Part shown: positions 34,169 to 46,709 of the stretch, piece by piece
Layout of the letters: every line of letters begins with the position of its first letter
Position numbering within the stretch: the stretch's first letter is position 1
Source of the DNA: Persicaria tinctoria
Lineage: Eukaryota; Streptophyta; Magnoliopsida; Caryophyllales; Polygonaceae
Direction: 5' to 3'
Length of the DNA: 64,000 bases
Assembly (NCBI GenBank): GCA_037127255.1
Contig: JBANSL010000001.1
Coordinates: 35,517,001-35,581,000, forward strand
Position numbers and translations under genes: made by a program
The notes under the pieces: generated by a model
The model's database searches: none
What the model was told of the DNA's origin: nothing
Seen by the model: the letters and a program-made list of their open reading frames with translations, nothing else

Positions 34169-36573
34169 TGTTGTTGCAGGAGGATGGTCAAGTATGAAAT
34201 AAATATAAAATAAAGTTCAGACTGACTTCCTAGTCTCAGCAAATAATACAAGACTTCCTCCCGTTGTAGTAAGAGAATAGTCAGGATCGAATCCACGAGG
34301 AAGCACGTCAGCAGTTCTTAGGTAGCTGTAAATTCTCACAGAAGCAGCAGAAAGACAGAAACACAGAAAGGAAAGAAACAAATAAACCCGGCAAGGGCAA
34401 CTAAAGAAAAGCAAAACAAGAAAAGACAAAGCGAAACAGCAAATAAAACGATGACACAGAAGCTACTCGATCTCGAGTAAGCTGTCCTCTAGATCGACAA
34501 AGAAAAGTGTAAAAGCATAAAACAGAAACGAAAGCAAACAACTCGACAGACAAAGCTCTACTCGATCTCGACAACAGGTACTCGAGATCGACAAGAGCAT
34601 GCAAAGACAGAAGCTTGAAAATCGACAAGAAACAGAACCAAATCAACTCGACTAAGACCAACCCCTACTCGACCTCGACAAGACACTACTCGAGGTCGAC
34701 AAAGGCTTCCTCTATGTCGAGTACAGTAAAAGACAGAAACTTTAAAAGGGCAAATTTTCGAACCAAAACTCAGAATTTCCGACGAAATAAATTCAATATA
34801 AAAAAGGACTTCCAAAGCCAGGGTTTCAACACCACAACGATAACCATGCAAAGTAACACACAAATGCATAAAAGATCATGCTTTCCATCAAATAACTTTC
34901 GTCATTAACAAATAGGCATATAGAGGCTTTCACATAAACCCTAATTGTTACTAACCCTTTTTCACATAATTAATCCAAGTTGCATTAAGATCACTCTCGC
35001 TTCAATAACACAAACAAGGATCACCTTCAACTCTCGCAAAAGAATCATGCTCATAGGGATAGAAGATGAATCGCACAAAAAGATCTGACCTTTATCGCAT
35101 CGCCTCACATGGCCACCGTTGGGCTCACCCCAGCCCCAGAAGTGGGTGGACTACTCACGCCTCATTACATTAACAGACATTGATTGATGAAAAGAACTAA
35201 ATTGCATAAAAACTAAATTCAAAGCCTTTTACAATCCTGGGAATCAACTTTCGCAGAAAGCCAAAACCCTAAAAACCTTAGAACTCCTAAACTACTCTAC
35301 TGGAATTGAATTGTGTGTGACTTTGAATTCTGATCTGGAATATATGAAACTGAGCCCCCTAGGGCCTTATTTATAGGCTTCATTCCCTAGATATTCTAGG
35401 AAAGAAGATATCTATCTCTATCTAAAATTATATCTAAAACTTGAAAGGATAAATAAATTGTTTTATGGAAATAAATCTAAAAGGGAAAGATAAAACTAAA
35501 TAGGGTAAGTCTTCATGTCTTGATAGATCTTGTCTCTTTGGATAGAATTTGATGGAATCGGATAGAATCTTCCGCCTTCGGCCCCAAGGAATCCCAATTC
35601 TACTCGGACAGGTCTCGTCGAGAAGTTGCTGGACACGGCTCTACTCGACCTCGACCACGGCTCGTCGACCTCGAGTAGGGTGGTTCGTCGACTGGACTTC
35701 CTCGGCTAGATCTGCTCGATGTGCTCGGACTTGGTTCACAGGACTCGTCGACCTCGAGTAAGTCTTATCGATGTCGAGTAGGACTGGTCATCGACTAGGT
35801 CTCCTCGGGTGGCTCTACTCGACAAGGCTCGGACAAGGCTCCTCAGGCGCTCGTCGATCTCGACAAGCCTTAGTCGACCTCGAGTAGACTGGCTTGCCGA
35901 CTAGGTCTTCTCGAGTGACTCTGCTCGATGGGCTCCGGATCTGGACTCAGGGTCTCGTCGATCTCGACAAAGGGTCCTCGAGATCGAGTTGGGTTCTTCC
36001 TTCCCGCTTCCGCGAGTTGCCTCTTCCGCTGGCAGCGAGTTTTTCCGCGGCAGCGAGCGGTCCGCTGCAGCGACTCGAGTCGCTGGCAGCGAGTGCCGCC
36101 TGGTCGTCCTCGGCTTCGTCCTCGGCTTGTCGACCAGCTCTTCTTCTCGTCAACCCCGGGCGTGGCGCTGAGGCTTCGTCGATCTCGACCAGTGGTCCTC
36201 GAGATCGAGTAGGGTCCGGAGCTGGGTTGGTCTGGCTTGCTCGATCAGGCTCTGCTCGACCAAGGTTGCTCGGACAGGCTCGTCTATGTCGAGTAAGGCC
36301 TACTCGACATCGAGTAGCCTTGACTCTCAGACTGGTTCCGCTGCTTTGACCTTGGACTTCTGTAGTGGTTTTCCGAGCTTTTCCGACCTTCTGTAGAATT
36401 GCTGTAAAATGCCTCAATTTCTGCGAATTAAACAGAAACTGGTGTAGATTCCATAATTTGGAAAATAAACATAAACTACATAGATTCTGTACTATCTAAG
36501 CCCAAATGAATGCAATGTATACAGAAATCGATATAAAAGTTACTGTAAAACATGGCAGATTTAGCTCACAACA
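34169..36573 (-). mobile_element. Solo LTR B2
   Basis: TGTTGTTGCAGG to CTCACAACA with TSD GGCGG on both sides (34164-34168 and 36574-36578). It is closely related to the LTRs of B4 and to the start of B5. The minus-strand TATA box is at 35365-35376. U3 (35600-36320) is dense in TCGANNTCGA half-sites, including pairs where a TCGATCTCGA arm faces a TCGAGATCGA arm (35958-35987, 36178-36207). A second cluster lies in R-U5 (34460-34730). Confidence 0.92.
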
Positions 36574-36578
36574 GGCGG

Positions 36579-37009
36579 CGGCGACATGGATAAGGAAGGG
36601 AGAAGGAGAGGCACATGGATGAGGAACTTGAGAGAGAGGAAGGAGAGACGCATCTATCTGCCTTTGTGAAGCGGCAGATTGGAAAAATTAGGGTTAAGAG
36701 CCTTAGATACCGCTTAAAATTTTGGCCAAAATTTTGGGGGGAAATTTCCCGCTCAACATACTCTTAGGCGGTAAATTAATTTCGGGAGTGTGAATTTTTT
36801 TTCCTTCACAATTGATATCTAGAAAATAAAACTATCAATACAACTATTTATTATACAATATATATTTCAAATAAATTTTTTTTTATCAAATTTAATTAGA
36901 TATCTAAATGTTTTTATAATATTTTACCCAAAATCATTTAACTAGTTCAGTATCCGTACCTTATGAGAATTTTTTAAATATCAATTTTAATATTTATAGT
37001 TTTCGTATA
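36579..37009. other. CACTA interior between B2 and the tandem array
   Basis: Continuation of the GC-rich block to about 36700, then AT-rich sequence. No gene seen. Confidence 0.4.
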
Positions 37010-39075
37010 AAAAATTCATATAAAAAGAATTTATTAGCAAATATGAAGTTTTATTCAATATTCAATAGTAACTTGTATGAATTTTCCTCAAAACATACTC
37101 TTATAGTATTCTAAAAAGAATTTACTAGTTAATATAATGCTTTATTCAACATTTATTGGTCATTTATTTGTTCCTTATGTGAGTTTTCCTCAAACAATAC
37201 TCTTATAGTATTTTATTAAGAATTTATTAGTTACTATAAGGCTTTATTCAATAAATATTAGTGACTTATATAAGTTTTCTTCAAAACATACTCTTATAGT
37301 ATTTTAATAAGAATTTATTAGTCCATATAAGGCTAAATTAAACATTTATTAGTCACTTAGAATTTTCCTCAAAACATACTCTTAGAGTATTCTAATAAGA
37401 ATTTATTAGTCCATATATAAGGTTTTATTCAAAATTTATTAGTCACTTATATGAGTTTTTCTCAAAACATACTCTTATAATATTCTAATAAGAATTTATT
37501 AGTCCATATAAGGTTTTATTAAACATTTATTCATTCCTTATATGAGTTTTCCTCAAAACATACTCTTATAGTATTATAATGATGAGAATTTATTAGTCCA
37601 TATAAGGTTTTATTAAACATTTATTAGTCACTTATATGAGTTTTTCTCAAAACATACTCTTATAGTATTATAATAAGAATTTATTAGTCCATATAAGGTT
37701 TTATTAAACATTTACTCATTCCTTATATGAGTTTTCCTCAAAACAAACTCTTATATAGTATTCTAATGAGAATTTATCAGTCAGTATAAGGTTTTATTAA
37801 ACATTTATTCATTTTTTATATATATGAGTTTGGGTCCAAACATACCCTTATAGTATTCTAATAAAAAATTATTAATTAATATAAGGTTTTATGCAACATT
37901 TATTAGACACTAAGATGAGTTTTCCTCAAAACATACTTTTAGAGTATTCTAATAAGAATTTATTAGTTAATATAAGGTTTTATTCAAAATTTATTAGTCA
38001 CTTATATGAGTTTTCCTCAAAACATACTCTTATAGTATTCTAATAAGAATTTATTAGTCCATATAAGGTTTTATTAAACATTTATTCATTCCTTATATAA
38101 GTTTTCCTCAAAACATACTCTTATAGTATTATAATGATAAGAATTTATTAGTCCATATAAGGTTTTATTAAACATTTATCCACTTCTTATATGAGTGTTC
38201 CTCAAAACATACTCTTATAGTACGTGTAGTATTATAATGATGAGAATTTATTAGTACATATACGGTTTTATTAAACATTTATTAGTCACTTATATGAGTT
38301 TTCCTCAAAACATGCTTCTATAGTATTATAATAAGAATTTATTAGTCCATATATGGTTTTATTAAACATTTACTCATTCCTTATATGAGTTTTCCTCAAA
38401 ACATACTCTTATAGTATTCTAATTAGAATTTCTCAGTTAATAGAAGGTTTTATTAAACATTTATTCGTTTTGTATATGAGTTTGGCTCAAAACATACCCT
38501 TATAGTATTATAATAAAAAATTATTAGTTAATATAAGGTCTTATTGAACATTTATTAGTCACTTATATGAGTTTTCCTCAAAACATACCTTAGAGTATTC
38601 TAATAAGAATTTATTACTTAATATAATGTTTTATTAAATATTATTAGACACTTATATGAGTTTTCCTCAAAATATACCCTTATGGTATTCTAATGAGAAT
38701 TTATTACTTAATATACGGTTTTATTCAACACTTATATTATTTACTTATACGAGGTTTCCTTAAAACATACTCTATTAGTATTCTCCTAAAAACTTATTAG
38801 TTAATTTAAGGTTTTCTTAAACATTTATTCGTTACTTATAAGAGTTTTCATCAAAACATACCTTTTTATATTCTAATAAGAATTTATTAGTTAATACAAA
38901 TTCTTATTAAACACTTATTAGTTACTTATATGATTTTTCCTCAAAACATACCCTTATAGTATTCGAATAAGAATTTATTACTTAATATAATGTTTTCTTA
39001 AATATTTATTAGACACTTATATGAGTTTTTCACAAAACATACCCTTATGGTATTCTAATAAGAATTTATTACATA
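37010..39075. repeat. Tandem array of about 22 diverged monomers, about 92 bp
   Basis: The phrase CCTCAAAACATACTCTTATA recurs about 22 times from 37087 to 39030 at a mean spacing of about 92 bp. It is followed by GTATTCTAATAAGAATTTAT and a variable TTAATATAAGGTTTTATT part. Monomers differ by small indels and substitutions; some carry an ATGATG insertion. The array is AT-rich and lies wholly inside the CACTA element, next to its right subterminal region. Confidence 0.9.
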
Positions 39076-39977
39076 CATATAAACATTTACAAATTTTTCA
39101 AATTAAATACCAATTCAAAACCTTTTTCTCGTTTGTATATATAAATACCCATTTAAATCTTAATTACACTACCTATTCATATAATTATTACAAATGAACA
39201 ATATAATATATATATATATATATGCAATATTATGTAACTAAGTTAAACAATTTAAGCTTACCATAGTGGATCATGGAGAGTGGGCTATCTAGAAGACAAG
39301 TGGGCTGGCCCCATAAATACCCTCAACCATAAAATTGAAGGGAATAGACGCATGTAGACCCTATCCGTAGGTAGAGTACAAAACACATTAATATTTGACC
39401 TCATCCGTAATAGCCACGGATTTAGCCACGGATACAGTCGTCGCTAACTGAGCTTAATTATTAATTGGGCTTTCACTTCTGATGGGCTATTGGGCTCTAA
39501 GACGGGCCCGCCTCCGATTTCACTCTACACCCTATTAATGGACTATATTTAATCTACATAAAATTTCAGAGAGAGATAGTAATCCCATCCGGCCCGCCTA
39601 AACCATTTGCGACCAAGCCCATTCAACAAATGTTCAACGATTTCCGATACTGAACAACCATAGATTCAGCTACGCATAGTATGTCGTGGCCAGATTAGCT
39701 TCGAATATAGCCACGAATCAAACGGTCGTGGCTAAGTTCGTGGCTATTTACCAAAACAATCCACCTTCCGAGCCACGAAATTAGCTACGAACGCGAGACT
39801 CGTTGCTATTAGCCACGACTTTGATGAGGTGACATACCAGGATGCCTACCAGCCACGAATACAGCCACGACTGTTAACATTCGTCGCCAATGTCATTGCT
39901 ATTGGCCACAAAGATAGCGTCGCCTAACATTCGTGGCTAACAATCCGTTGCTAAATCCTATTTTTTTAGTAGTGATA

Positions 39978-41430
39978 TAAGGTTGAATATTTATAAAAAA
40001 ATCTAATCAAAATATAAGGTTATATTGGATAGATTGTGTATCTAAAAAGATAAGTTTTTAGCTAACTATATTCGTCTATTAATTGATATGAGCCAGAAAT
40101 ATATACCGCTTTAAACCAGAATATGACACTTAGGCAAAAATAACTCGTTTTAATCTAGAAAATTCCGTGAACGCGAGATTGCATCAGATGCATCTGCTTT
40201 AGTAATATGTAATGTACTGTATTCCGTCGTTTCGTAATAAATTGTAATATGTATTATTATTATAATAATAATAATAATCATATTTTAATTGTTGCTTTTT
40301 TTTTATATTAAAGTATGAAGATTAAAATAGTTTATTTGAAATTATTATATATTATATATTATGTTTTTATAATAACTTTATAGTTATTACTAATATGTAT
40401 GAAATTATTTTAAAATCTTAAATTTTATAGAGTTTTTAACTCTTTAAAAAATATATCGAAAAAATAAAAAATCAACTATTTTGATACAGATGGGGTATTT
40501 ATCTAGCTAAGTCAGGTGGAGTCAATTTTATTACATATATATTTAGTTAAGATATTATGAAAGAATAACGAAATATATGTGACAGAAATATGATTAGATT
40601 CAATATATAGATTACGTTAAATCAATAACATACATTATAGTAAATCTCTAGTATTAAATAATTACTTATATTAGATTAGATATATCAAAGTCCGGTTTGC
40701 AAGAAGACATCTATATCAATTCGTAATATTAGCTTTTGAGGCATTAGGCATACTTGAATTTGTACATAAATGATAATGTTGAACTATCAATTATGGTTGT
40801 TACTTGTTATTTATAATATTGATTTTATAAATAATTTTGTTAAGTATATAGTATAAAATAAAAATATATGGTTGTTACTCGCTCCATTTTTAAATAATGG
40901 ACTTCTTTAAGTCATGCACGTTTTTTAGGATGATAAAAACTATATAAAATATAGTAAAATTTTAATTATTTTTTAAATATTAATAATATATGACAATATT
41001 TTTTAAAAAATAATATTTTATATAGTTTTACTTTTCTAAAAAACCGTGCATGACTTGAAAAAGTCAATTATTTCCAAACAGAAAGAGTAATTGTTATTGT
41101 GCGTTTTTTTAAAATAATGAATGGAACTATAACTTCTGTCTTGCAACATGCACAATAAGAATAAGAAAAATGAAAAAATATTAGATTATTCCAAATTAAA
41201 TTAAACCTTATATTAAAATAACCGTTAATATGAGATCTTAGCTTTTCATTCTAGAGAATTATCCATGTACCTTCTTTGTCTGTTTTTATCTTTTTTACCT
41301 GTCATTAACAGGAGGGTATCTATTAGCCATTTCAATAACTAAAAAATACACATGATGCACGGTGAGATTTACCACCCATAAAATAAATTAACGATAAAAA
41401 TTTGACAACTATAATAAAGATAATTACAAT
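39978..41430. other. AT-rich intergenic sequence
   Basis: No gene seen apart from the MITE listed separately. Long AT tracts throughout. Confidence 0.5.
40878..41087. mobile_element. Stowaway-like MITE (Tc1/mariner)
   Basis: About 210 bp, with terminal inverted repeats of some 50 bp (CTCGCTCCATTTTTAAATAA and partner ending TTATTTCCAAACAGAAAGAG). The flanking TA duplication is at 40876-40877 and 41088-41089. AT-rich interior, no coding capacity. Confidence 0.8.
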
Positions 41431-42999
41431 TACATATGCAATTAATTGAAGGGAGTGAATTGCCTATTCAACTGGAAAGGGTGGATGGTGTATGGTCTCA
41501 CCTAATGCATTGTGCGCAAATTTTAGGTCAAATTAATTATTTGTCTCCCACCTCTTCCAAATTAGCTAAAAGTCCACCACCTAAATCTGTGCCCTTCCCT
41601 CCCCTAAACCTCGCTCATCAGTTCTCTAGAGAAAACAATCGGCGTCTTCCTCACCGTTTCAACAACACAACACTGTCTCCCATGGCTTCATCTCCGGCGA
41701 CCTTCCTCCGGCCTCTGAATCCGTAGTCCAGGCTAGGGTTTCGGCGAATTCCGGCCTCTGGATCCGTAGTCTACCCTTCTCCTCCCTCATATCTCCCTCC
41801 TCCTTCCTCTTCTCTCGTCGCTACCGCTGCTCTCGGATTCCGCTGCTCCCTCGCCGCTACCGCTCCTCCCTCTTCCACCGACGCCCTCTTGCTGCAAGTA
41901 AAACGCCGCGGGATCCACCGACGCCCCACCCTCTCCACTCTCTCCGCGGAATTCCGGCATTTCAGCATATTCGTTGGTGGATTCCGGTGGATTTCAAGCT
42001 TGGAGCAAAATAGGATTGCGGCGTTTCAGTCCTATTCGGCGGATTTCGGTGTTTCAGCAGATTCCTCCCTCCTCCCTCGCCGCTACAGCTGCTCTCGAAT
42101 TCCGCTGCTCCCTCGCCGCTACCGCTCCTCCCTCTTCCACCGACGCCCTCTTGCTCCAAGAAAAACGACGTGGGATCCACCGACGCCCCACCCTTTCCAC
42201 TCTCTCCGCGGGATTCCGGCGTTTCAGCAGATTTGTTGGTGGATTCCGGTGGATTTCAAGCTTGGAGAAAAATAAAACTGCGGCCTTTCAGTCCTATTCG
42301 GCGGATCCGGCGTTTGAGCAAATTCGCTGGTGGATTCCGGTGGTTTCAACAGATTCGTTGTTGGATTCTGGTGGATTCCGGCGTTTCAGTCTTATTTGCT
42401 GCAAGCAAAATAGGACTGCGGCGCTGTGTTTTCTCAAGCTTGGAGCAATCTGCTGGTGGATTCCGGTGGATTTCAGCCTTCCTTCCCTTTTGGTAATCCG
42501 CTTGGCTGTGTGTTTTTAATTCTGGTCTATCGCAGAGACCTCTAATTTTGCTTTTCTCTTGGATAAAATGTGTTTAGGATTTGATTCTACATATGTTGTA
42601 AACTGTGTGTTGTTTGAGCATAGTGCTTTTCACTAAAGTTATACCTTTGCTGTCATATAGAGACTCACATATGGTCAAAGATCAACTACCATGTTATTCT
42701 TGTATCATTGAAACTTTTTCTTATGCTCAAACTTTTCACTAAAGTTTGGTATTTGTTATTTGTTATTTGTGAATTTGTGGTTAGTTTGGTACTGTGATTG
42801 AGTTTGCTTTGTTGAAAGTTTAAATATTGGCAATTTCAGCAATTTTTGTTGTCTTGCTGAAACTTTTTCTTATGCTGAAATGTTGAAATTAATTGTTATA
42901 AAATTATATGAGCTACAATTGATAAAACCACTTTTGAAAGGTGGACCCCACCCCATGTCGCCATGGAGGGGGGGGGGGGCACGTGTCTTGGTTTTAGTG
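41431..42999 (+). other. GC-rich, transcript-like segment with a 262-bp direct duplication
   Basis: A pyrimidine-rich leader precedes an ATG (41682) giving only MASSPATFLRPLNP before a stop. 41797-42055 is repeated at 42060-42317 (period 262 bp), with ordinary substitutions. The phrase TGGTGGATTCCGGTGGATTT recurs five or more times to 42480. Open frames on both strands are by-products of the repeat. It could be an abandoned first exon or a transposon-borne gene fragment. A G run of 12 lies near 42969. Confidence 0.4.
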
Positions 43000-44021
43000 A
43001 TCAACGGCCTTACTTGAAGTTCCTCCCCATGAGAACGGTCTCACAATACTACTACCCTAAGGGGGAGGATCTTTGCCTGTGCCGGAATGACCACTTACTC
43101 TGAGACGGTCTTATCCCAGTCTAGTCTTCCGCGGACGGTAGATGACCAGCAGCGGGTGCCGCGGAGTCCTAACTGAAGCTTGTTCCACCTTTCGGGCGTC
43201 GATTTCATCCAGGCTATTCGGAGAGAGTGAGTTCTTACCCTAAAACAGAGTGAAGGGGGAGAGTCGGGGGCTCTAAGTCGAGGAGTCCCCTAATGTTTAT
43301 ACTTGAAAGCCCACCTACCTCATTGATTATGACGATTATTGGGCGCTCGTGAAATGAGCTTGATGGTATTACGTCTAGACTCCGCCCTTTGATCTGTATA
43401 GGGTAGCACTCCCGTTTAGGTTCTCCGAAAAAAGCCTCGATCTTAGAGTGTCTTCTCCTTTTTATAGTGGGCACCAACGTCCTCCCCCCAAGGAGACTGT
43501 TCCTTCTTCTTGGCCACTTGTCAATGTATGGCTGCCCCTTTTTCCTTTCTTCCCTTTTTTCGCTAACTTTGGGCATCATCACAGCTCCTCGAGCCGTGGG
43601 GAGACCAGAAAGGTTTTTCCGCGGTTCGAAATCCTCCTACTGATCCCCTCGCCCTTGGCGCCTCTTAGGGCAGGAAGATTGAAAAAAGGAGGCCCGTTGG
43701 GCTGAGTTGGGCTTTCTTGGGCATGTTCCCACTAGGCCCGCTTGCGTGATTGATGTGGGTCGGGCTCTTGACACGTGGGCCGAAGTGGGAGGTGAAACGT
43801 CGTTGAGTGGGGGCCTATAAATAGGGGTCCTTTCCCTCCTCATTTTTTACCGTTCTCCATTTTTACAGCTCTCGTCTTTAGATAATCGAGGTAAAGTCGT
43901 CTTCCTTTCTTTTCTTTCCGCGTCTTGTTCTTGATTTATTTTTAGTTTTCTTTCTTTCTTTTCTATCTTGGCCGCGGATGCGGCGCGGGTTTTTTCCGGG
44001 CGCATTTTTATTCTCTACTGG
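43000..44021 (+). promoter_or_regulatory. LTR-like or promoter-like segment with opposed TATA boxes
   Basis: On the plus strand CTATAAATAGGGG (43815-43827) is followed by a CT-rich leader. On the minus strand CACTATAAAAAGGAG (about 43458-43472) points the other way. Element B3 starts at 44022, and the broken plus-strand ORF resumes beyond it at 48483. The segment may therefore be the promoter end of the element that encoded that ORF. Inference only. Confidence 0.35.
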
Positions 44022-44286
44022 TGTTGAGAGAGGAAATCGAGAATGCAAAATAAAATACGAATAATAAAGTAAACAGATTGGATCACAGCAAATAATGTTC
44101 AAGACTCCCTCCCGATGTAGAAAGAGAAAGTCAGGTTCGATCCTCGAGGAAGCTGGTCAGCGGATCCTAGGCAGCGGAGAAATCTCACGGATGGTGATCG
44201 ACCATAGTGGCACTCGACCTCGACTAAGGGTTAGTCGACAGGGGTCAGTATAGTCGATTCCGAGCAACAGAAGACTCTGGTGGTGG

Positions 44287-44316
44287 TCGACGTCGAGTAC
44301 GCCTACTCAACGTCGA
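44287..44316. repeat. Hairpin unit, CG core (B3 LTR)
   Basis: Arm TCGACGTCGAGTA, 4-nt spacer, and its reverse complement with one mutation (CAACG for CGACG). Confidence 0.85.
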
Positions 44317-45521
44317 GTACGGCCTGGTCATAGTCGAGTTCCTGCAGAGGCACAGAAGCAACAACAATCTTGCTCCATCGAGAAATCAGTGGTCGACGTC
44401 GACTAGAGTCTAGTTGAAGTCGAGAACGAACAGTAAATAAACAAATGCAAATTTTGAATCTGAACAATGGATGAAAGAGAACTTCCAAGATTAGGGTTTG
44501 CAACAACGATTACCATGAAAGCGGAATATAAATCATAAAAGGCGGTGACTTTATCGATAAAGGAGAAGGCTTTCACCTAATCCGACAAGTAGGAATATAG
44601 ATCTCTCGATAAATAACCGTAATTGTTTCTATTCCTTTTCATAATTAGAATTTATAATCTTTCGAATAGAAATCCTAATTACTACCCAAGTTTCACAACA
44701 TGAGTTCTTTAATTTCTCAATCAAAGATGAAGCACATAGAGAATAGAATAAAATAACGATAAAACACCTCCTTTTACAATCGCTAATCCACCAACATGGC
44801 TCTCGTCGGGCTCACCCCAACCCCAGAAGTAGGTGGACTACTCGCGCTTCATCGCAATCGCAGACATTGATTGAAAAGAAATAACTTGCATAAACTAAAT
44901 TCAAAGTCTTTACAATCCCGGCAATCCAACTCTCGTTGAATGCCAAAACCCTAAAACCTCTGAACTCCTAAAACCCCCTATGTGTAACTGTATCTCTGAG
45001 TGTAGTCGACGTCGAGTACGGCTCATGGTCGATCTCGTCTTCTTCTTCTTTCCTCGATCAAATCTGCTTCAGGTGTAGTCAACTTCGACAAAGCTTGGTC
45101 GACGTCGAGTAGGGTCTACTCGACTTCGAGTACATGTCGAGCTCTCAGCATTCTGCTCTGTTCTTGAAACGCACTTTCCCGAATCCTCGTTCGTCGGATT
45201 GACGCATATGAGCATGCGTTGGAAAGCTCTTTTCAAAGGCTACAACTCTCATGAAGACATCAAAGCTTGATTCAGAATGATGGATGTCGAAATATGGTCT
45301 TTTCTCCAGCTGCACCATTCTTAACTTCTCCATGAGTTTCCTTTAAGCTCCAAAGTGCGTCCGATTTCTGCAAAATTAAACAGAAACTAGTGTAGACTCC
45401 ATAATTTGGCAAATAAGCATAAACTACATAGATTATGTACTATTCTAACCCAAATGCATGAAATGGATACAGAAATCGATATAAAATTCAATATAAAACT
45501 TGACACAAAACATGGACATCA

Positions 45522-46709
45522 AATCACCCCATACTTAAGCTTGCTTGTCCCCAAGGAATAACTTGGATGGTCATTCAGGGGAAACCTGTAAAAACTCTCA
45601 ACATAATGGATTCATTGTTATATTACCCAACACTCAATTGCCATTCTTGAAAAGGTACTTGGTGCCTACAAATCTGTGCATGTGAATGAAAAGCAATTTC
45701 TGCACACAAAAGGAGGTTTATACTAAAACAATTTTATGTGACAAAGCAACAATAATCAAGAGGATCTTATTTCCGCTCAAAAAAGGAGTAGATAGGTAAA
45801 AGGCTAGAGGTGGACAATTTTTTGCCATGTGGTGTTAAATCCGGGGAAATGCATTATTTCCAAACTTTCTCAACCATATTCGTTCTTCATAAGATTCATC
45901 ACCTTTCAAAATGCTTTTATCAATAATAATGATTTTACCTCTCTAACCTCAGTACTGCCTTCTCGCGAGTCGCAAACATGTGTGTCATGAATGGCCCCGG
46001 ATACTTAGTGCGTCGAACCCCTCACCTGGTGTCCCATCTCTCCAAACTATTATCTCAGCGAGCAGGGTCGATCTACCTTTATCTCCTGAGGTGACCGAAT
46101 TTTCTTTGACTCATTAAATTTTCCATATATTTCAAACATTCTTGCCAAACTCCAATAATGATAAACACCGCACAAACACCATATAACATCTCCATAATGT
46201 AATGCCATTCTCAACATAATCCCCGGATAGGAAATAAGGTAAAGAATGTGCAATATTTAGATCATGTGGAGGAAATATGAAATAAGGCATAATATGGCTT
46301 TTGTGTAATGTATAAGCATATGTAAGGCTAGGATATAACAATATGAGCATTATATGGAAATATTAAGTCCTCCATCCTTTTATCATGCAACATGTCAAAA
46401 GCAATTTCAAATTTTACCTCCTTTCATGGTTTTCAAGAAAATAATGCACTTCATTTGTGACTTCCCTTTACTAGGCAATTTAATGCTATATCTCTAATGA
46501 ATCCAATTTTGCATCATCGAGTTCAATATTAGCTTCCATGACACTATTTCTTTGAAAAATTTACAAGCAATGGGAGATGTCTCATAGAATTTTGAGTGTA
46601 GCAATATGCACAAAAATTTAAAATTTTACCCAAAATTCGCCATGCAAAACCAAAAGCAAAAAAAAAAAAACATCTAATAATGATAATGAGCTCTTCCTCC
46701 ACCCCATAC
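45522..46709 (-). other. 3' internal noncoding region of B3
   Basis: Counterpart of 14867-16331 in B1, with the same two AAGTATGGGG tracts (next to the LTR and at 46694-46735). No long ORF. Confidence 0.55.

Larger units (their letters stand above)
22677..39974. mobile_element. CACTA (En/Spm) element with nested insertions
   Basis: The left end CACTACTAAAAAAACAGGAT and the complement of the right end CACTACTAAAAAAATAGGAT differ at one base and continue TTAGCAACGG on both sides. The 3-bp TSD is ATA (22674-22676 and 39975-39977). Both subterminal regions are filled with GTGGCTA/TAGCCACGA and TAGCAACGG repeats (22690-22940 and 39410-39960), as expected for transposase binding sites. After removing element C, its solo LTR and B2, about 5.4 kb remains. 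No TNPA/TNPD-like protein is seen, so it is non-autonomous. Confidence 0.88.

Noticed and set aside
35549..36417. Long ORFs on both strands of the B2 LTR
   Set aside because: Stop-poor frames come from the TCGA-rich hairpin units, which read as Ser/Arg/Asp repeats on either strand. No start context or domain.
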